A model generated the notes under the pieces. That model made no database searches. It had not been told where the DNA came from and saw nothing but the letters and a program-made list of their open reading frames with translations. Below, piece after piece: positions 50,512 to 53,958 of a stretch of DNA of 53,958 nt. Origin of the DNA: JANXSG01 sp038203935 (GTDB taxonomy: Bacteria > Armatimonadota > Chthonomonadetes > Chthonomonadales > Chthonomonadaceae); the NCBI GenBank assembly GCA_038203935.1, contig JBBRDM010000009.1, positions 1 to 53,958 of the forward strand. Direction: 5' to 3'. How positions within the stretch are numbered: position 1 is the first letter of the stretch; each line of letters opens with the position of its first letter. Both the position numbers and the translations under genes were made by a program.

Positions 50512-50861
50512 AATTCTTGGTGGACGCTCAACTTCCACGTAGTTTAGCTTTGCTTTTAACAAAATTAGGGCATGATGCAATTCATACACTAGATCTGCAG
50601 GAGCGGAATAAGACAACAGATGCCCAGATTTTGAATATTGTAATGAACGATGACCGAATCGTTATTACTAAAGATGTTGACTTCGTTGACTCCTTTCATT
50701 TGAAAGGAACCCCTAAAAAACTGCTCTTGATTTCCACTGGAAATATATCTAATGCATCGCTTAGAATGCTTATTATTCCTAATTTATCTGCTATAGAATC
50801 GGCATTTGACACGAATAGTTTTATTGAAGTATCAAGTCATTCACTTATAATTCACTCGTGA
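50508..50861 (+). CDS. DUF5615 family PIN-like toxin candidate
   Basis: The 117-residue protein starts KFLVDAQLPRSLALLLTKLGHDAIHTLDLQERNKTTDAQILNIVMNDDRIVITKDVDF, the DUF5615 pattern with PIN-like acidic residues (VDAQLP, TTDAQI, TKDVDF). These three acids would form the metal site of a ribonuclease. The second half (KKLLLISTGNISNASLRMLI) fits as well. It is coupled to the DUF433 gene by ATGA. The next gene is convergent 38 bases away. Toxin activity is inferred from the family pairing. Confidence 0.9.
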   Translation: MKFLVDAQLPRSLALLLTKLGHDAIHTLDLQERNKTTDAQILNIVMNDDRIVITKDVDFVDSFHLKGTPKKLLLISTGNISNASLRMLIIPNLSAIESAFDTNSFIEVSSHSLIIHS

Positions 50862-50899
50862 TAGATAGCTTTTGGGTGAGAGATAAACCTCGTTTTATG

Positions 50900-51904
50900 C
50901 TAATCAAGCTTCACAACCATTTTTCCTGTGTTTTTACCGCTGAATAGATCGATAAAAGCTTGGGGCGCATTTTCGATACCGTTTACTATGGTTTCATGTG
51001 CCTTGATTTTTCCGGCTGCGAGATATTTTCCTGCCTCTTGTTGGAATGCCTGCATCTGGTCAAATGAATCGCTTACTATAAATCCTTTCATGGTCAACCG
51101 CTTGGTCACCATCATGAAGATATTATTTGGGCCAGGTGAAGGCGTCGCACTATTGTACATAGAGATTGATCCGCAGCAGATAATTCGGCCATGGGCATTC
51201 ATTGCACCTAGAGCCGCCTCAAGATGTTCACCTCCCACGTTGTCGAAATAGATATCGATTCCACTCGGTGCAGATTTTTTGAGTTGACCTGCAATATCGC
51301 CATCCTTGTAGTTGAATGCGGAATCAAAGCCGAATTCATCAGTGAGGCTTTTTACTTTTTCTGTTGAACCAGCGCTGCCAATCACCTTACATCCACGCAG
51401 CTTCGCCAGCTGCCCGGCGATACTGCCCACGGCTCCTGCTGCGCCGGAAACGAAAAATACATCCCCAGGCTTGATCTCTACCAGGTTGAGTCCGACCCAG
51501 GCAGTCAATCCTGTCATGCCGAGCACGCCTAACGCGGCTGAAAGTGGTTTAATTCCACCCTCTATTTTTTGAAGATGCTTGGGGTCGGCAATAAAATACT
51601 CGCGCCAGCCAAATCCAGAAGTAACGAAGTCCCCTTTTTTGAGCAGGTCAGATCGAGATTCCACGACTTCGCCCACTGCTCCGCCATCAAGCGGTTGGTT
51701 GAGCTGAAACGGAGGAACATACGACTGCACATCGTTCATTCTGCCCCGCATATAAGGATCGACCGACATGAAGATATTTCGAACCATTACTTCACCTTCA
51801 ACTGGGGGTGGCAGTTCAATCTCTTCGAGCTTAAAATTACCGAGTGTGGGCGTACCTTGAGGCCGCGACGCCAGCTGAATCTCACGACTAATCATTTTGG
51901 ACAT
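50900..51904 (-). CDS. Zinc-independent MDR-family NADP-dependent oxidoreductase
   Basis: The 334-residue enzyme belongs to the medium-chain reductases related to prostaglandin/leukotriene B4 reductases and CurA, which reduce the C=C bond of enones or enals. The N-terminal groES-like domain has VEGEVMVRNIFMSVDPYMRGRMND, with no zinc ligands. The Rossmann domain has VFFVSGAAGAVGSIAGQLAKLRGCKVIGSAGS (AxxGxxG) followed by a Thr-Glu-Lys NADP site. DIYFDNVGGEHLEAALGAMN and GRIICCGSISMYN are group signatures. GGAGAA lies before the ATG. It stands alone on the minus strand, convergent with the DUF433/DUF5615 operon and divergent from the FKBP gene. Confidence 0.92.
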   Translation of the reverse strand: MSKMISREIQLASRPQGTPTLGNFKLEEIELPPPVEGEVMVRNIFMSVDPYMRGRMNDVQSYVPPFQLNQPLDGGAVGEVVESRSDLLKKGDFVTSGFGWREYFIADPKHLQKIEGGIKPLSAALGVLGMTGLTAWVGLNLVEIKPGDVFFVSGAAGAVGSIAGQLAKLRGCKVIGSAGSTEKVKSLTDEFGFDSAFNYKDGDIAGQLKKSAPSGIDIYFDNVGGEHLEAALGAMNAHGRIICCGSISMYNSATPSPGPNNIFMMVTKRLTMKGFIVSDSFDQMQAFQQEAGKYLAAGKIKAHETIVNGIENAPQAFIDLFSGKNTGKMVVKLD

Positions 51905-52127
51905 ATCCTATTCTCCTGCTCATAATTTCATATAAAACTTGCGATCATGCAATCAATAATGTGTAAATGTCACATAAATATTTATTTTGAGTCATGGTAA
52001 GAGTACCTTGTGTACAGATAAACACCGATAATTGGAAGGAAATCTATACTGAGACGTGTAAATATACCTATAGAAAATTTGTTTTCAGTGAAGATTACGA
52101 TCCTGGTATCAAGGAGAATTACAGGTT

Positions 52128-52592
52128 ATGCGAACAACTAAAGTTATGACAATTTGCGCCAGTCTGCTGTTATTGAGCGGAATGAGCGTGCTGGCAGCCC
52201 CCCCGAAGAAAGGTACGGGCAAACCGAAAACAGGAAAGTCAACTCCAGGTAAAGTTATTACGACTGCATCCGGATTGAAATATCAGGATTTGAAAGTTGG
52301 AACTGGGCCGGTTGCCAAATCAGGCCAGCATGTTACCGTGCACTATGTAGGGACACTCACAAACGGTAAAAAGTTCGACAGTTCACTCGATCATGGCCAG
52401 CCATTTGCATTCAATCTTGGCGCTCAGGAGGTCATTGCAGGGTGGGACGAGGGAGTGGCGGGAATGAAAGTGGGCGGTAAAAGAAAGCTCACCGTTCCGC
52501 CGGCTCTCGGCTATGGGGATAGAGCCATGGGAGATGCTATTCCAGCGAACTCAACACTCATATTTGAAGTGCAGCTGCTTGGTGTTAAATAA
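52128..52592 (+). CDS. FKBP-type peptidyl-prolyl isomerase, exported
   Basis: The enzyme speeds cis-trans isomerisation of Xaa-Pro bonds in exported proteins. The 154-residue product has a signal peptide (about 4-24, ending SVLA), a Lys/Pro/Gly linker and one FKBP domain from about residue 45. TTASGLKYQDLKVGTGPVAKSGQHVTVHYVGTLTNGKKFDSS contains the Tyr and Asp of the active site. VIAGWDEGVAGMKVGGKRKLTVPPALGYGDRA then IPANSTLIFEVQLLGV complete it. AAGGAGAA precedes the ATG by about eight bases. It lies 5' of an HtrA gene, so both are probably periplasmic folding factors. A strong terminator follows. Confidence 0.95.
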   Translation: MRTTKVMTICASLLLLSGMSVLAAPPKKGTGKPKTGKSTPGKVITTASGLKYQDLKVGTGPVAKSGQHVTVHYVGTLTNGKKFDSSLDHGQPFAFNLGAQEVIAGWDEGVAGMKVGGKRKLTVPPALGYGDRAMGDAIPANSTLIFEVQLLGVK

Positions 52593-52610
52593 TCTGGAAA
52601 TACATTCCGT

Positions 52611-52647
52611 AAAAAATCCCAGTCCTCATCAGGCACTGGGATTTTTT
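52611..52647 (+). terminator. Intrinsic terminator after the FKBP gene
   Basis: AATCCCAGT and ACTGGGATT flank a loop with CCT/AGG, followed by TTTTTT. The upstream A run makes it bidirectional. Confidence 0.92.
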
Positions 52648-52827
52648 ATGAAATAAGTGTGAAAAAAATCTCGAATAAAAAGGAAACACGATACTCACCA
52701 ACTTACGTATAATACTTTTAGATGAGCAAAATCAGTTGTAATGAGATAAATTAACCGATTATGAACATTGCCGGGATTTTGGAGTCATCACAAGTTGGTG
52801 TTTCCCGTCTATTGAGGAGAGATAGTA

Positions 52828-53958
52828 ATGGAAAAAAATAGAATGAATAGATCTGTATCCAGCGCTGTACTACTAACCACCGGAATTGTTATTGGTGGAT
52901 TTGTAGTGATGGGGCTGAAAGGAAATGCAGGCCAGTCTGCGCCGCAAAATCCACCGGTTCAACCTCCTTCGCAGGCCCTTCAGATTGAAACGGCTTTTGA
53001 GCAGGTCGCAGATAAGATTCGACCCAGCGTAGTCTATATTAAAAGCCGTCAGGCCGCTACAACCACTCAGCCAAGAATGTTTCGTAATGGCGGATGGCAG
53101 CAGAATCAGGATGATGATGGAAGCGGTGTAAATCCCTTCGATCTATTTCCCGGGCTTCCGCGCGGAAATGGGCAGTTCAGAATTGTGCCTCCCCAAGGCG
53201 GAGATGGAGTTCCAGCGTTTCCAAGACATGCAGTGGCAAGTGGATCCGGTGTCATTGTGCGAGGCGATGGCTACATCCTCACTAACGACCATGTAGTGAA
53301 CGGTGCAGATAGAGTAACGGTTCAGCTGCAGGATGGGCGTGAGTTTGTAGGGGAAGTCAAACGTGATTTCCGCAGTGACCTGGCTCTGATCAAGATTGCA
53401 GCTAATAATCTGCCTGCGGCCCAGCTTGCCGATTCAGATAGAGCCAAAGTTGGCCAGTACGCTATTGCATTCGGCAGCCCATTCGGTCTGAGCGACACCA
53501 TGACGGTTGGGGTGGTTTCTGCCCTTCATCGCGAGCAGCAGATCGGCGGAGGCAGTGATGCGCGCCTCTACTCTAGTCTTATCCAGACCGATGCCAGCAT
53601 CAATCCGGGTAACTCGGGTGGTGCTCTGGTAGACATCTATGGCCGTGTGGTAGGAATAAATGTTGCCATTGAATCCCCGAGTGGTGGCAATGTAGGAATC
53701 GGATTTGCAATTCCTGCCAATACTGCAAAATACGTTATGGACCAGCTCATCACACGTGGTTCTGTCACTCGTGGATACCTTGGCTTAGCTCCTAAAACGC
53801 TGACTTATGTTCAGAAACAGAGCTATGGTACCAAAGAAGGTGCGCTCGTCGCCTCGGTTCAGGACGGCACTCCCGCTGCAAAAGCCGGCTTCGAAGTTCA
53901 GGACGTTATTCTGAGGTTCGACGGCAAAAATGTAGAGGATGACGCTCATTTTCGAGAT
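52828..53958 (+). CDS. HtrA/DegP-like serine protease, C-terminus off the window
   Basis: The visible 377 residues form a membrane-anchored periplasmic protease for misfolded proteins. A signal-anchor helix lies at about 11-33 and a Pro/Gln-rich linker follows. The trypsin-like domain has the triad His in YILTNDHVVNGA, Asp in RSDLALIKI and Ser in NPGNSGGALVD. A PDZ domain begins near residue 320 (GYLGLAPK) and runs to the edge at VEDDAHFR. GAGGAGAG precedes the ATG by six bases. A -10-like TATAAT at 52710-52715 with a GGAAAC upstream may be a stress-type promoter; this is weak. The window ends inside the PDZ domain. Confidence 0.95.
   Translation, partial: MEKNRMNRSVSSAVLLTTGIVIGGFVVMGLKGNAGQSAPQNPPVQPPSQALQIETAFEQVADKIRPSVVYIKSRQAATTTQPRMFRNGGWQQNQDDDGSGVNPFDLFPGLPRGNGQFRIVPPQGGDGVPAFPRHAVASGSGVIVRGDGYILTNDHVVNGADRVTVQLQDGREFVGEVKRDFRSDLALIKIAANNLPAAQLADSDRAKVGQYAIAFGSPFGLSDTMTVGVVSALHREQQIGGGSDARLYSSLIQTDASINPGNSGGALVDIYGRVVGINVAIESPSGGNVGIGFAIPANTAKYVMDQLITRGSVTRGYLGLAPKTLTYVQKQSYGTKEGALVASVQDGTPAAKAGFEVQDVILRFDGKNVEDDAHFRD

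Noticed and set aside
52680..52715. ECF-type promoter (GGAAAC ... CGTA) for the htrA gene
   Set aside because: The spacing of 18 bases is off the usual 16-17, and a TATAAT is equally possible; left as a remark.

Overview
The window looks like chromosomal DNA of a diderm bacterium with a near-even base composition. It shows an envelope with an outer membrane: an LptD-like beta-barrel protein, a lipoprotein, SecDF, HtrA and a periplasmic FKBP. It also carries a flagellar switch gene (fliM) and large secreted proteins ending in FlgD-type Ig domains. That mix fits poorly characterised diderm phyla such as Armatimonadota. This placement is an inference from architecture and no marker was aligned. 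Several starts are non-ATG (TTG or GTG) behind strong Shine-Dalgarno sites. Many genes are followed by long, nearly perfect hairpins that often lack a U tract.

Layout. 1-820: 5' part of fliM, minus strand, running off the left edge. 1182-2199: a small secreted NTF2-like protein and a DUF2199 gene broken by an in-frame TAG. 2268-6962: dabA-dabB (inorganic carbon accumulation) with a divergent winged-helix regulator. The intergenic region between them holds three tandem 14-mers and a perfect 20-bp palindrome. 7303-12140: a HEAT-like membrane protein, then an oxidant and thiol group: alpha/beta hydrolase, MOSC protein, peroxiredoxin, DsbA-like protein and SrpA-type catalase-like peroxidase. 12311-18994: housekeeping genes secDF, an AI-2E-family permease, rpsA and coaE.

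19004-37001 is the most distinctive part. Six consecutive plus-strand genes all encode exported proteins. Three very large ones (a PD40/carboxypeptidase-regulatory protein, a subtilase and an orphan) share the same C-terminal chain of modules: a GWN-x-IG-x-P domain, a DLRS/W/LNW beta-sandwich and a FlgD-like Ig domain. A CsgG/TolB-like protein with FlgT-like and Gly-Thr linker segments, a small protein of possibly related fold, and a Big_1-OstA-beta-barrel protein lie among them. I propose that they form an undescribed surface assembly or secretion system.

37159-44748: pirin, then on the minus strand leuC, a methyltransferase and leuD (the methyltransferase sits inside the leu pair) and an M15 peptidase, then a DegT aminotransferase and a sugar nucleotidyltransferase, likely for surface glycan synthesis. 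44948-50861: a lipoprotein, a coupled three-gene unit (DUF3467, an unknown protein and a RelE-like toxin), a GC-richer pair of flavoproteins, a cupin, and a DUF433/DUF5615 toxin-antitoxin pair under a consensus promoter. 50900-53958: an MDR oxidoreductase, an FKBP isomerase and an HtrA protease running off the right edge. I found no rRNA, tRNA, CRISPR array, transposase or prophage.
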